The notes below the pieces were generated by a model. That model worked only from the letters and a program-made list of their open reading frames with translations, had not been told where the DNA came from and searched no databases. This document shows positions 1 through 10,613 of a stretch of DNA of 64,000 nt, one piece after another. The stretch spans positions 186,001-250,000 of the forward strand of contig BCIM01000006.1 in assembly GCA_039545315.1 (NCBI GenBank), written 5' to 3'. The DNA is from Kondoa malvinella. Lineage: Eukaryota; Basidiomycota; Agaricostilbomycetes; Agaricostilbales; Kondoaceae. Position 1 is the stretch's first letter; each line of letters starts with the position of its first letter. A program made the position numbers and the translations under genes.

Positions 1-1085
1 TCAAGTGTTCCAATCATGTCGACGACAATCTGTAGGACGCAGCCAACTCTAATTACGTACGGTAGAGAAGCAGAGGCCGAATCGTCATCAACACCAAAAG
101 TGATTGAAGTCAGCGCTCGCCCATTTGACATTTACATCGAATTTAGGCTAGGCGCGCGCATCATGAAGCTATTCGGAACTTCGGAAGCCAAACGTATATC
201 CCGGCTGTCTCCGCTCACTGCCAATTGCGCTCAAGCAAGAGCTGGTATGGCAAGTAGCTTCTGGGGTGCGGTTTGATACTTCTTCTGCTGTACATGTAAT
301 CTCATGCGTCTTCAGTCTACCGCTCCTCATACAGTCTACGCTCAGCCTCTGTTCGGGTCATAGATAGAATCGGCACTGCAGTCCTACTTCAACTATGGCA
401 AGCAAGCTGGCTTCAAGCCTACTGCGAGACCAAGCGGACTGCATTGAATATAGGTGAGGTTATTCTGCTTGATTCCCTCATCTTGGCGACTGGTCGACGA
501 AGTAGCATCACCTCTCATCATCAGATATTTGTACAAGATGTATCGTAAAGCGGCGCGCTTTATATATTCGCATTCATTGTACCCGTAATTAGACATGCGA
601 CTTTGGCAGGCTTTGCGAAGGATGACAGCGAATATTCTTGTCCAGTCTCATCCTACACATTCTTTTGTACAGGCGCGGGGGTTTCTACGCTTGACAATGC
701 TCTTGAAAGCGCTCTCAACCATCTCAGGGTCCACGCATGTCGCTTCAACTCTCGTTCTCGTTGTAAATTCGCAAAGACCAGCTTATGGCTGCTCCACGCA
801 CAGGGGACTGACTATTAGCAGCCATCACTACTACTACAAAGAGGAACGAGATGCTTGAACCTGGCCAACAAGGCGTAAATCAGCTCAGTCTGCAAAGGCA
901 CCGACCCCTGTGTTGTCACTTTGCCCTAAGGACTTGTTTGGGCCTAATGCTGTCTATGTTTGCCTCTTTCTTCCTGCGCATACACTCTCTTTCTCCATTA
1001 ATCGATATCTCTGTCTAGCATAATACCGCGTCACCTCATCTTGTAGTCTGCACGCCAGAACGTCCACTCAGGAGCTTCTCGCGCC
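1..1085. other. Spacer upstream of the RUA1-like gene; no gene supported
   Basis: Several short open frames lie here on both strands, but none shows a recognisable domain, codon bias or plausible splice structure. The last ~150 bases before position 1086 are pyrimidine-rich, as is common in fungal 5' leaders. The region most likely holds the 5' leader and promoter of the downstream regulator, plus the tail of something outside the window. Confidence 0.5.
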
Positions 1086-3638
1086 ATGCAGAGCTTCCCT
1101 CAATACTCTGACAGCTTTAGGCGCCCATCTCAGACTCCCAAGCCTCACTTTCAGCATGACAGCATTTCACCACGCTCACAAATCTCTTCACTGCCTTTCC
1201 TTCACAGTCTGCAGCCTGGCTCCTGGAGCGAGGACAGTCTCTTCTCTACTCAATATCAGAACCGGCCTTCCTCTGCCAATAGCGCCATAAGCAATGTTCG
1301 AGGCGCTCCGAATGAACTCAAGTCGTCGCCTGTAGCGAATCGCGAGACAGTCATCGTGAGCTTCTCCGTGCTCTTGTTCGGTCAAGCTCATGCATTTTGC
1401 CAGGTCAATGATCAATATTCCGGTATTTTGAACGACAACGCTATCGAGTCCGCTTCCAAGCATCATTTCAGCGACCGCTTTGGCCCTTCATCCTCGAACC
1501 AGCCCTTCGTTCCCACCAGTAGGTTGGCATTGAAGAGGCCTGCAGCAGCTCTCCTTCCCTCGGTCTACTTGGCTACTTCAGAGGGACAACCGCAATGGGC
1601 GTCTTACCGCCTCAACTCTACTTCATCTCCGGCTTCCCTTTCGCCATCCGCCGAATCTGCAGCTCCAAGCGATACGCCTCCTCTTGTTTGGCCAGACACT
1701 GGATCATCATACACGTCAGAAGGACCCAGCTCTCGCCAACCTTCCTACTTTTCCCTCCCAATTATGCACAACTTGTCCCCTCACGCTCATGATGATCGCA
1801 GCCGAACCTACTCTCTGCCTTCACCTGGTTTGGGATTGATGGTGGATGAGGCGGAACAGGGGCAAGGGTTGCAACAGGTTGCAAGGGATAGGGCGTCATC
1901 AGATGGAGCTAGGGACAGCTCATCGCTTCTTCAAGGCAACACTCTTTCAGCTCATGCAAGTCCTACCAACTCGCCAACCACATCGTTACCCTTCGAAGCA
2001 TCTTTCGGCGGCTCGAAATTCTATTCGTCAGATAACCCTTACGCATCGCCAAATGCCAATCCAGTTCCTGCTATTCTGGCACCGCGTCCCAGATACGCCT
2101 CCTCCGATAGTCCGCCTTTCATGTCCGCCAACTTTCAGTACCCGTTTACCCAGCAGGAAACAGGCTCGTTGAATCGGGATGTGCTTCAAGCCTTTGAGAA
2201 TCGATACAAGCATCCCAATACTCCTCTTCAATGGCAGCATTGGTCTGCGCCTCATGACCACCAGCTGGCCTTGGCGTACTATACTGGCCAAAATCTAAAC
2301 GAGGCGTACTCAATGTATGGTCAGCCGTCCTACTGGCGACCTGGTCAGTCTATCCCATTGCCTCCTGCCCATCATAATGTGCATCCACCTTTGCACCCAG
2401 TCTATCAACTGCAGAATCGTCGTCTTTCACAACTTCCAACTCGTGCTGTATCGATCTCATCAGCGCCCAGACAAGAAGGCAGCGATAGCTATGCCAATCA
2501 GAATTACTATCCCCTACAATACGGTCAAGAACGTGCTTCCGTACCACAGATGCACTTGAGCGCGCCGTCCGAGAATGTCGATGCTCCTCAGCAAAAGCGA
2601 ATGCGATATGGTCTAGGCTGGGACGGACAGTTTGCAGAACAACAGCAGACAGCTTTGAGCTTCTCTCCTGGCAATCAAGAGTATTCGTCCGGTCAGCAAA
2701 GGCACAGCCAGGTGCCCGGCAACAAAACTTCTCCAAATACCGGTACTCCCGAAGTTCCGCTGCAGCAGTCTCCGCCTCTTCATACACCTATGCGACAGTC
2801 CCGTCAAGTGAAGGCCACCACATATGCACCCGATGCCGATTCGAGCTCGGATCCGCAAGAAAATGACCCTGACTACGACGAGTCTGGCAGCTATGAGCCA
2901 GAGGAAGAAGCTCCTCGTCGTCTACAGATCAAGCGGCCAGCACTTTCTCGCTCTCAGTCGTCAGCTTCTAAGGTTCCAAGCGTGCCAAACCCGTCATCTC
3001 TACCGGTAGCTAGCTCTAGCTCGTCAACAGGTCAAGCCCCTCCCACTTCGTCGGAAGATACTGGCAGCGCACCCTGGCAGACTCGAAGACCACCAGATGC
3101 AGACCCCAATGCAGCAGACGAGACCTTGATACCTCGTGAACAAAAGACTCGCTTCGCTGATGATGTTTATACGCCGAAGTGGATTCGAGGGAAAGGAGCC
3201 AACAAGGAAGGATACTGTTCTATCTGCCCTACCGGTCAATGGCTTCGTCTTAAGACCTCTGCATTCTGGTACGTCATTTGCTCTAAGCTTGCAAATCTTT
3301 CTCATGTTTGGTCAAAAGGTACCACAAGCAATATACCCATGGCATCTCTTCTACTTCTGGATATCACTTTTTGCCTCCTATCGAGATCCGAACCGCAGCA
3401 GATGGTAGTCAAGAAGGATTTTGTCATTCGTGCAAAAAATGGCAAAAGTACCAAACCAAGAAGCAAGTCGGCACCGACAAGCCTCCTGCTCTGTGGTATA
3501 AACACAATCATCGATGTTGCCAGTTTGTCGCACGTAAGTGTACATCATCAAAGTGTTACTTCAGCTAACATTCTTCCTGAAGCTGCAAAGCAGCCGGCAG
3601 AAGATGAGGAGGAAGAAGAGGAAGAGACTCAGCATTAA
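1086..3638 (+). CDS. RUA1-like transcriptional regulator (C-terminal RUA1/DUF4451-type cysteine-rich domain)
   Basis: The first ~700 residues are low-complexity, rich in Ser, Pro and Gln, as in fungal transcription factors. The C-terminal ~110 residues carry a conserved block: YTPKWIRGKG, then CSICP, LKTSAFWYHKQYTHGIS, FCHSCKKW and WYKHNHRC. These paired Cys and His are typical of the C-terminal domain of Ustilago RUA1 (regulator of ustilagic acid synthesis) and related basidiomycete proteins. Two introns are needed to keep the domain intact: 3269-3318 (restores FWYHKQ) and 3534-3582 (after the last His/Cys pair, joining to an acidic tail). Exons sum to a multiple of three (about 817 residues). 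A further 48-nt intron near 1355-1402 is possible and would also keep frame. Family knowledge supports DNA binding and nuclear action; the target genes cannot be inferred. Confidence 0.8.
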   Translation: MQSFPQYSDSFRRPSQTPKPHFQHDSISPRSQISSLPFLHSLQPGSWSEDSLFSTQYQNRPSSANSAISNVRGAPNELKSSPVANRETVIVSFSVLLFGQAHAFCQVNDQYSGILNDNAIESASKHHFSDRFGPSSSNQPFVPTSRLALKRPAAALLPSVYLATSEGQPQWASYRLNSTSSPASLSPSAESAAPSDTPPLVWPDTGSSYTSEGPSSRQPSYFSLPIMHNLSPHAHDDRSRTYSLPSPGLGLMVDEAEQGQGLQQVARDRASSDGARDSSSLLQGNTLSAHASPTNSPTTSLPFEASFGGSKFYSSDNPYASPNANPVPAILAPRPRYASSDSPPFMSANFQYPFTQQETGSLNRDVLQAFENRYKHPNTPLQWQHWSAPHDHQLALAYYTGQNLNEAYSMYGQPSYWRPGQSIPLPPAHHNVHPPLHPVYQLQNRRLSQLPTRAVSISSAPRQEGSDSYANQNYYPLQYGQERASVPQMHLSAPSENVDAPQQKRMRYGLGWDGQFAEQQQTALSFSPGNQEYSSGQQRHSQVPGNKTSPNTGTPEVPLQQSPPLHTPMRQSRQVKATTYAPDADSSSDPQENDPDYDESGSYEPEEEAPRRLQIKRPALSRSQSSASKVPSVPNPSSLPVASSSSSTGQAPPTSSEDTGSAPWQTRRPPDADPNAADETLIPREQKTRFADDVYTPKWIRGKGANKEGYCSICPTGQWLRLKTSAFWYVICSKLANLSHVWSKGTTSNIPMASLLLLDITFCLLSRSEPQQMVVKKDFVIRAKNGKSTKPRSKSAPTSLLLCGINTIIDVASLSHVSVHHQSVTSANILPEAAKQPAEDEEEEEEETQH

Positions 3639-4374
3639 TTTCAGATCATTCTCGGTCAGCCTTCCGCATCGTTTCAAGCTGGTTCGAGCACGTCAAGGTC
3701 ACATCTACTTAATCCAATTTTTTTTCGGCAGCTGCTAAAATCAAAACGCGCCTGCTTGAATATGTCGTCGACCATTCCACTGTATCTTGTGCTTGTACGA
3801 AACCCCTCAATGCAATGCGGATGACGCGCAAGGCTTCGCTTCAACATTCAAGCTCTTGCCTGTGCCTTCATTCGCGTCCATTCTCTATCCACTGCGTTAT
3901 GCTTCGGCGCCGCATGCTACCAAGGCACCTGGATCTAAAGCGTTGGGCACTCCGTTGCACTCTAATGACGAGCCAGCTCAGAGACACACTCTATTTCACG
4001 CGCGTGCCTGCCGAGCGTGTGTTGCCGATCCCGCTCGCTCACGCTGCTCTGCCACTGGCGCTCCGGGAGTTCCATTCATGCTTTTGGACAGCTGAATCCT
4101 TAGGCCTCTTTAAATGAACATGCGTCGAACGCCAAGCAGTCGAGTCTATCTCATTTTCTGTCGTGCGCGCCAACGCAGTGCCGGGCATCGAGAGACAATT
4201 AGGCGCCCGAAGCGCAATTCGACTCTCATGTCCCGACAATGTCTTCCGGCAGTCCCTATGACCCTGTGAAAGGTTTCTGCGAGGGCCTCTCTTTTCCTTA
4301 TTGGTATATCTGTCTTCAGCAATAACGTGCTTTCCTTCCTTGGACCAACACTCTTTCTCAAGCCTACTCTAGTC
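3639..4374. other. Spacer between RUA1-like and CPL1-like genes
   Basis: About 735 bases without a supported gene. Open frames here lack domains and overlap each other on both strands. It should contain the terminator of the upstream gene and the promoter of the secreted protein; CT-rich stretches lie just before the start codon at 4375. Confidence 0.5.
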
Positions 4375-5616
4375 ATGTTCTCCTCTTCCCTACTCGCCGG
4401 TCTGGCATTCTCTTCTTTCGCTGCTGCACAATTCGCGCAGTTCCCCGACAGAGATCTATACGGCTCCGACTTGTCGTCCACTCAGCAACCCTCTGTACAG
4501 TCATGCCAGGCTGAATGTAAGCTCTGTTCCTTAATTACGTGACGCGTGCTCACTATCGTTTGCTAGGCGAGCGTACCCCGAACTGCCTGTCATACACTGC
4601 TGTCTTCGCCAATGGCTTCGTTCAGTGCTACACCAAGTCTTCGGGCGCCTCCGAGTCCACTTTGACCTCAAGAAGCCGATACTCGACTGGGTTCAAGGGA
4701 TCGTGCGCGCAATTCTCTGAAGGGGCGACAGTCCTGGCACAATCTGTCTGTGGAACCAGCAATGGTTATGCGGTGTACAGCTACTACGAGTGAGTCCTTC
4801 TGCTGCTTCACATCAGCGAGGTAGCTGATGCGGTTGTAGTCAACTCGGTGTTGCAGACTTCAGATCGCTTCCGACCGCCTCGGCTCTAGAGTGCCAGACT
4901 GAATGTGCCGCCGACTCGCAATGTCAAGCGTACACAGCCGTTGCCCCTCCTTCAGGCCAATCCGTGCGTACAATTTGCTTTATAACCCTAATAACCCTAA
5001 TAATGCAGAATAACGTAGGGTAACACGAACTGCTACTTGAAGTCCGAGGCTCGTGCCACTTCTCTCGTTGGTAACGGCTGTGAGTCTTTCTTCAGATTTG
5101 CTCCACACATGCTGACTCCAGTCTATAGTCACCACCTCTTCGGTAGGAAGATGCTCTGACTACAACCTCCCGGATACCGTGGCATGCAACAACCAGCTGA
5201 CGACTTCTGCCGCTGCTCGTGCAAAGCGCAACCGCCGTTCGCCTGTCCAGCTCACTCTGAAGAAGGCAACCTGCAAAGCTAAGAACGAAACTGCTTGCGC
5301 TCTTGTCAAGCGCGACGGAACTCTCGGAAATGGATACGAGTGCGTCGACGTAAGTTTCCCTCGCTTGTTGGCATAGCCAAATTCTGATCGACCCATCAGA
5401 CTGCGCTCGACCTCGACCACTGCGGAAGCTGCCACTCCTCCTGCTCTTCCAAGCAGGCTACTGGCGTTCTATTCTCGGGTTGCCATGCTGGCGTGTGCCA
5501 AGCTCGTGAGTATAGCTCTATCCATCCGCCGACAAGGAGCTGATTCATCCATTTTAGTCGCATGTAAAGCTGGATACGCTTACGACTCAACCACCAGCTC
5601 TTGCTACAAGCTATGA
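4375..5616 (+). CDS. Secreted cysteine-rich protein with C-terminal CPL1-like domain
   Basis: Starts at 4375 with a signal peptide (MFSSSLLAGLAFSSFAAAQ); an in-frame ATG 48 bases upstream would bury the signal and is less likely. Exons: 4375-4516, 4567-4789, 4840-4963, 5019-5079, 5129-5349, 5400-5505, 5558-5616, giving 311 residues in frame. The N-terminal half has spaced Cys (SCQAECERTPNC, LECQTECAADSQCQ) resembling an apple/PAN-like fold. The C-terminal half has YECVDTALDLDHCGSC followed by GCHAGVCQALACKAGY, the CPL1-type signature. Cryptococcus CPL1 is a secreted, capsule-related protein; that role is family knowledge and should not be transferred directly. A second, much larger CPL1-type protein lies at 35.7-38.7 kb. 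Confidence 0.85.
4978..5010 (+). repeat. Short telomere-like repeat inside an intron
   Basis: Within intron 4964-5018 of the CPL1-like gene the unit taaccctaa occurs twice in tandem, followed by taa. The core CCCTAA is the complement of the TTAGGG telomere repeat. Two copies could arise by chance. Confidence 0.35.
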
Positions 5617-5751
5617 AAAGCCTCACGAGCCATCTTCAGACAAACCGTTATTCTTTGGCCAAACCTGGCCTACTGCATCGTTTTAGAAATTCAGCAACAC
5701 TAGAGACTAGAAAGGGCTTGTAGGGTATTATCGCAGTCATTCGTTTGTAAA

Positions 5752-6710
5752 TTATTGATCGGCAGCCAGTACAAGGCAAAAATTGTACATTTCATCGCAT
5801 AAAGCCCTAATCCAATCGTTAGGTCGTTCATCATTCCCAAACACTTGACCTTGCGAATCGCTCTTCGGCGAGCGTTCAGAAAGTGCATCGTGTGCTGGCC
5901 TAGAGGACTTACATGGAGACCCTGGTGTCGAAAGCAGCAGGCCTAGCCGTTCGAGAAAGGCGAGAAAGACTGCGTCGCCATGGGCAGCAGCGCGGGTATC
6001 TTTGTATACGACTGTGCATAAAGCCTGGAGTGCTCTGTGAGATGCGGACAATCAGGATGAGAGTCGCAGTCAGTGCTGCTGCTCTGAACGGACTGCATGC
6101 CCATTTTAGCGGATACACCTTCCACCTAGAATCTACATTAGCCTTCACATACAATGATCATGGTAAGGCTCACCCCGATGTGACAGCGAACGGTATCCTT
6201 AATACCAATCCCTTCGCTAATATCCGTCCAGTTCTTACTCTCCAGCTTGCGTTTCTGTTCAGTATGTACAGCTTTTGCTTCGTGAGCGAAAGCAAAGTAT
6301 AGGGAAACAATGAAATGCTCACGCCCAAAGTTACATCCTTTGTCAAACAGGCGCATAGTCACAGCACCCTGCCCAATGTCTAGCCCAGCCCGAGCCATCG
6401 GTTCATCACCTTCCTTCTTAGTGCTCAAAGAAGCATGAGTGACTGCATCCATGACCAGATCTCCACAGAGATCTACATCGACAAAGTCGTAGTCAATCAG
6501 ATACCCGATGTAGCCCAATAGCTCAATCTTAGTAGCGGTCTTTGGGTCGAGCAGGGAAGGCCAGCGGGTTGCATGAGGTCTTTCCGTTGCGCTGGAACTT
6601 GCCGACTCGGCAGATGATGCGTCAGAACTTCCTGACCGGTAGCTCGGAGAGTAGCTCGTAGGCGAAGAGGAAGAGAGATGAAAGTTCTCAGAGCTGGCAT
6701 CATCGGCCAT
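5752..6710 (-). CDS. Hypothetical protein, exon structure only partly resolved
   Basis: The clearest exon starts at 6710 and runs to about 6186. It has a Ser-rich N-terminus (~45 residues) followed by a folded-looking stretch (LLDPKTATKIELLGYIGYL, then VDVDLCGDLVMDAVTHASL, then FDKGCNFGREHFIV). A donor after CHIG (about 6186) and an acceptor just before 6124 allow continuation. A helical stretch in another frame at 6051-5900 (RALQALCTVVYK, then FLAFLERLGLLL) looks like a later exon, but I could not find one splice path joining all parts. I do not recognise the family. Start and strand are reasonably safe; the 3' boundary is a guess. Confidence 0.45.
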
Positions 6711-7498
6711 GATAGTGTAGGCACGAAATGCTCGCTGTAAATCAGGAGACGAAGACTACGCCTGCTGGCGGGAAGGAAGTAGATTGAGCCCGATACAGAA
6801 CATGCTTGAGCAACGTAAAGATCGCATTACAAGGATAAATGCGAGTAATTTGGTACCATGAATGGGTATAAAAGCACTATAGAGCAGCAGTACAAGCAGG
6901 TGACCAATTCGATTGTCAAGACACGTAAAGCGCGCCATATTGGACGCGCGAAAGACGTTGGTAGCTTATGGAGCAATAGAGCATAGCACCAGACCGAAGA
7001 GTGGTCTCACATAGGTGCTAGGGACAAAGGAACGAGATCTAGAGGCTGGTGTCGAGCGGAAAGGAAGTGTGACTATTATTGTCTACTACTGTAACGACGA
7101 GCTGGACTTCGACACCAGACTAGCGTTTCGCGTGTTTTTCTCCCACCCTCTGCACCCTCTTCTATCTTGCCAAACCCTCCGGTGCCTGCTCGTATTTAGA
7201 GCTTTCAGGCGTTGCAAGCAATTCCGCAACCCTTTATGCAAGTGATGCACTGTCCTAAGCAGTACTCGTGCTCATCTAATCGCTTCTGATCAGCAAGATA
7301 GCAGCTGGACGTCTGTTGACAAGCGGGACAAATTTTCGAAAAGATTTTTCCCGTCAAGGTTGGTTCTGAGCGTCGGGTGACAAGTGCTGCTCTGCCTCGA
7401 CGTTAAGTACCATCCACATCGAGATCCTGCGCCCTCTTGCAAAGCTATCCCTTGTGCGCTTCAACTGCAACTCCCGCACCTATTGCGGCAAAATCAAG
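6711..7498. other. Divergent spacer; no gene supported
   Basis: About 790 bases between the minus-strand hypothetical gene (start 6710) and XPT1 (start 7499), so it probably holds both promoters. A 60-residue minus-strand frame at 6756-6938 is hydrophobic but has no other support. Confidence 0.5.
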
Positions 7499-8505
7499 AT
7501 GGTAGTCAAGCTATTCGGTGCCTACGTTCCATGTACACCCTTTGTCCCAGGCTGACAGCCGTGTACAGCGACCTACAATGATATCCATCAGTCCTGCGCA
7601 GACTCTGCAGCTAAAATCTTGGCCAACTTCAAGCCAGATTTAATGGTCGCTATAGGTCTGCTTATACCAAAGTTCGCAAAGCGAGAAGTCTGACGTCCTA
7701 TACAGGAGGAGGAGGCTTCATTCCTGCTCGAATGTTGCGCACGTCGGTTACTGTCCTGTTTCCCCTAATGCGACGAGTAAACGCCTTGATAGTTTCCTCA
7801 AGGGCGAGACGGGCAAGAACATACCTATACAAGCGATTGGTCTCTCGCTATACGAAGAATTGGGAGGCACAACAGGGCAAGAAGCTACTGGTCAACAGGA
7901 GAAGCTCGGAAAGGAAGTAGTATGTCGAATACATCAGCGATAGACAAGAACTAAAGCTTGAACAGGTAAGGACGCAATGGCTTGACTTCTCTACTCTAGG
8001 TAGCAGGCCGCTTCTGGGCCGCAAGATCCTTATCGTTGATGAGGTCGACGATTCGCGGACGTGGGTGGAACTCGTTCTTCTGGCGCTTTATCGCGCTGAG
8101 CAGCAATTGTGCCCACAGAACATTATCATACGCCGTATCAGAGCTACAGAAGGACATATCCCAGCAGCTCGCAGCTCTACCAGCAGAGAAGCGAGATTCG
8201 ATACCGCCTACAGAATTCGCCATCTTTGTAGTCCACAACAAGCTCAAGGAAAAGCTGGGCACAATTCCTGATCATGTCAAATACTTTTCTGGGCAAGATG
8301 TAGAGGATATTTGGTCAGTCTTTGATTTATTCTCAGAAGCGGAGAATTTTTGACGCGATTTGTGGATGCAGGATCAATTACCCAGTCAGTGTCAAGGCTT
8401 GTGATGTGTTGTTCATACTGACGCTTTCTCTATCAGTGGGAATCAAGAGATATTGCAGAGCATGATCGGTCAGCAGCTGCTGCTCGCAAAGAGAATGGGC
8501 AGTGA
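7499..8505 (+). CDS. XPT1: Xanthine/guanine phosphoribosyltransferase (XPT1 family)
   Basis: Catalyses transfer of phosphoribosyl from PRPP to xanthine or guanine in purine salvage. Eight exons: 7499-7517, 7569-7655, 7706-7742, 7793-7919, 7966-8060, 8119-8313, 8372-8384, 8437-8505, total 213 residues in frame. Spliced landmarks: MVVKLFATYNDIHQS at the start, IGGGGFIPARML, GKNIPIQAIGLSLYEELG, RTQWLDFSTLG, the PRPP-binding loop LIVDEVDDSRTTLSYAV, and DIWINYPWESRDIAEHD near the end. These match fungal Xpt1 in order and length. Exon 7 is only 13 nt and encodes most of INYP. Introns are 46-58 nt. Confidence 0.92.
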
Positions 8506-8958
8506 AGGATCGCGTGTCGAGGATTAAAAGGCATTGTGTAAATGCGTCTATATGCATCTGGAACATCTCTTCTGGCACTGCTGAATCACATGAGCATGAC
8601 GTTCCTGGAAGGACATGAGAAAAATTTCAAAACGCTTGCTCCACATCCGCCGCCAACGAAGGAGACCTTTGAAGCTTGCGATACCCTGTTTGCTGTGTTT
8701 GATCACAACACAAGGCTATACCCAACACTTTGCGCGAATCGGTTCCTTCGAATCTTTACGAGCGATTTCATTGGATTGTCGACGTCGTTGCCCTGCTCCG
8801 GTTCACTTCTATCCTGTGCTTGAAGCCTGTGCATCGCCTTTCACCTGTGGTTACTGCTGTGAAGGAGTCAACTGCGCCTGAAGACAGACAAGGCCTATCA
8901 AATACAGAGCTGACGACCTTTCGAAATAACATCCCCTTGAACTCGATCTAGCAATACC
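8506..8958. other. Spacer between XPT1 and mitoferrin
   Basis: About 450 bases. Open frames on the plus strand lack domains and have no splice logic linking them to either neighbour. Holds the XPT1 3' end and the carrier promoter. Confidence 0.5.
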
Positions 8959-10269
8959 ATGGCTGAAATGATAGAAGAAGTAGAGTACGAAGGACTAGAA
9001 GGCCAAACATGTTCGTCTTTGGTTCGATGCAAGAAAAAAAAGTCATGCAACGTTCTGAAATTCGTTTCTTTATCACAGTGGGCGTCAATATGCTCGCAGG
9101 AGCATTAGCAGGTATCTCAGAACACACTGTCATGTTTCCGATAGACTCTATCAAAGTCAGTTAAGCGATATCGGCCTGATCTGACGAGGATATTGAAATA
9201 TTGGTGTGACTGCTTAGACTAGAATGCAAGTCTATACTACACAGCCGCAAGCGGTTTATTCTGGAGTGACGAATGCTTTTTCGACGATATCAGCGCAGGA
9301 GGGAGCCAGGAGGTTATGGCGAGGTGTAGGCAGTGTCATTCTGGGTGCTGGTCCGGCGCATGCTGTTTATTTCGGTGCGATTAACGTTCAGAGACTGGTG
9401 ATCTGTCTGAATATGGGTATACAGGCACATATGAGGCGGTCAAGCATGCAACAGGAGGAAACAATGCGGGTCACCAGTTTGCATCAACAGGTTTGCGACG
9501 ATCTTGTCTGCTCAGTCGTGAGCTGATACTGATTTCGAACGAACAGCTATCGCAGGTGCATCAGCAACAATAGCGTCAGATGCGCTCATGAACCCTTTCG
9601 ATGGTACGCTCAGATCAGCTCACATGCGCATCGAGCTCATCGAGGTCTTTTGGGTTTGCCAGTCGTCAAGCAGCGGTTGCAGATGCATAATGCAACATCA
9701 AGGACAGTAGCATCCGCGTTCTCAAGAATTTACACACAGGAAGGGCTTGGCGCTTTCTGGGTGTCGTATCCCACCACACTCAGTCAGTTATCTGCTTAGA
9801 CGTACCATCAACTCGCTGATGCTCGAGGACCACAGCCATGACAGTACCATTCACGGCTGTGCAATTTACAGTATACGAATGGGCGAAAGACACGCTCAAC
9901 CCATCAAATAGCTATTCACCAGCAACACACATGCTTTCTGGCGGTCTAGCAGGAGCTCTAGCAGCAGCTTTTACCAACCCTTTAGACGTGTGCAAGACGC
10001 TCTTGCAAACTCGAGGCAGCTCAGACGATGCTATCATCCGGAAAGCGAGTGGTATGAGGGACGCAGCGAGCATCATTATGAGTCGGGAAGGAGCAAAAGG
10101 GTTCTTTAGAGGGTTGACGCCGAGAGTGATGGTTCACACTCCTTCAAACGCGATATGTTGGCTTTCTTACGAATGTGCGTACATCTTTTTTCGCTATTAC
10201 ATTGATCTGATTGGTCCTGTAGTGTTCAAGAGCACATTCATCGACTACAACAAGAAGAAGGCCTTGTAG
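8959..10269 (+). CDS. Mitoferrin-type mitochondrial iron carrier (MRS3/MRS4 family)
   Basis: Imports iron across the mitochondrial inner membrane for heme and Fe-S synthesis (family role). Eight exons: 8959-9010, 9079-9155, 9218-9374, 9425-9490, 9547-9603, 9663-9782, 9836-10174, 10223-10269, giving 304 residues, the normal carrier length. Three carrier repeats are visible with motifs FPIDSIKTRMQ, NPFDVVKQRLQMH and NPLDVCKTLLQTR. The N-terminus reads MAEMIEEVEYEGLEGQTLG, then VNMLAGALAGISEH. The motif TPSNAICWLSYE near the C-terminus is typical of mitoferrins rather than other carriers. All seven introns restore the reading frame and motifs exactly. Confidence 0.92.
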
Positions 10270-10613
10270 ATATGGTATACGACCTGGCAGAGGAGCGTTC
10301 ATTTACCTAAAACTGTATTATAACCTTGCATCCGACGCGTATAACGGTCAGCATTCCATGTCTATACCTGGTCTGGCGCTATGTGAACATGCCTGGCTTC
10401 GTGCGAAATGCCTTCCTCTACCTCGCGATAAGTTGCGGAGGCCCGGAATGCAACAATGCTCATTGCAAGCCAAGTGAACCTCTTCTGAGAGGCGACAGAG
10501 CTCTGCGCGAGGCAGCAGAGCTGTTTGCTGAGTCACAAGAAGTCTGAAGAAGGTTGTGCGGAACTATTGACTTTGTTGTGAATTTTCTTGGTCCTGCTCA
10601 GCGTAGTACAGAC

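Noticed and set aside
3787..4117. Two overlapping plus-strand open frames of about 100 codons
   Set aside because: They overlap in different frames, have no domain, no plausible splice partners and lie just before a well-supported signal-peptide start at 4375.
6756..6938. Minus-strand 60-residue hydrophobic frame
   Set aside because: Only length and hydrophobicity support it; it lies in a divergent promoter region.
8542..8951. Plus-strand frames between XPT1 and the carrier as an extra gene or extended carrier N-terminus
   Set aside because: The carrier has a complete N-terminus from 8959, and the frames show no domain or consistent splicing.
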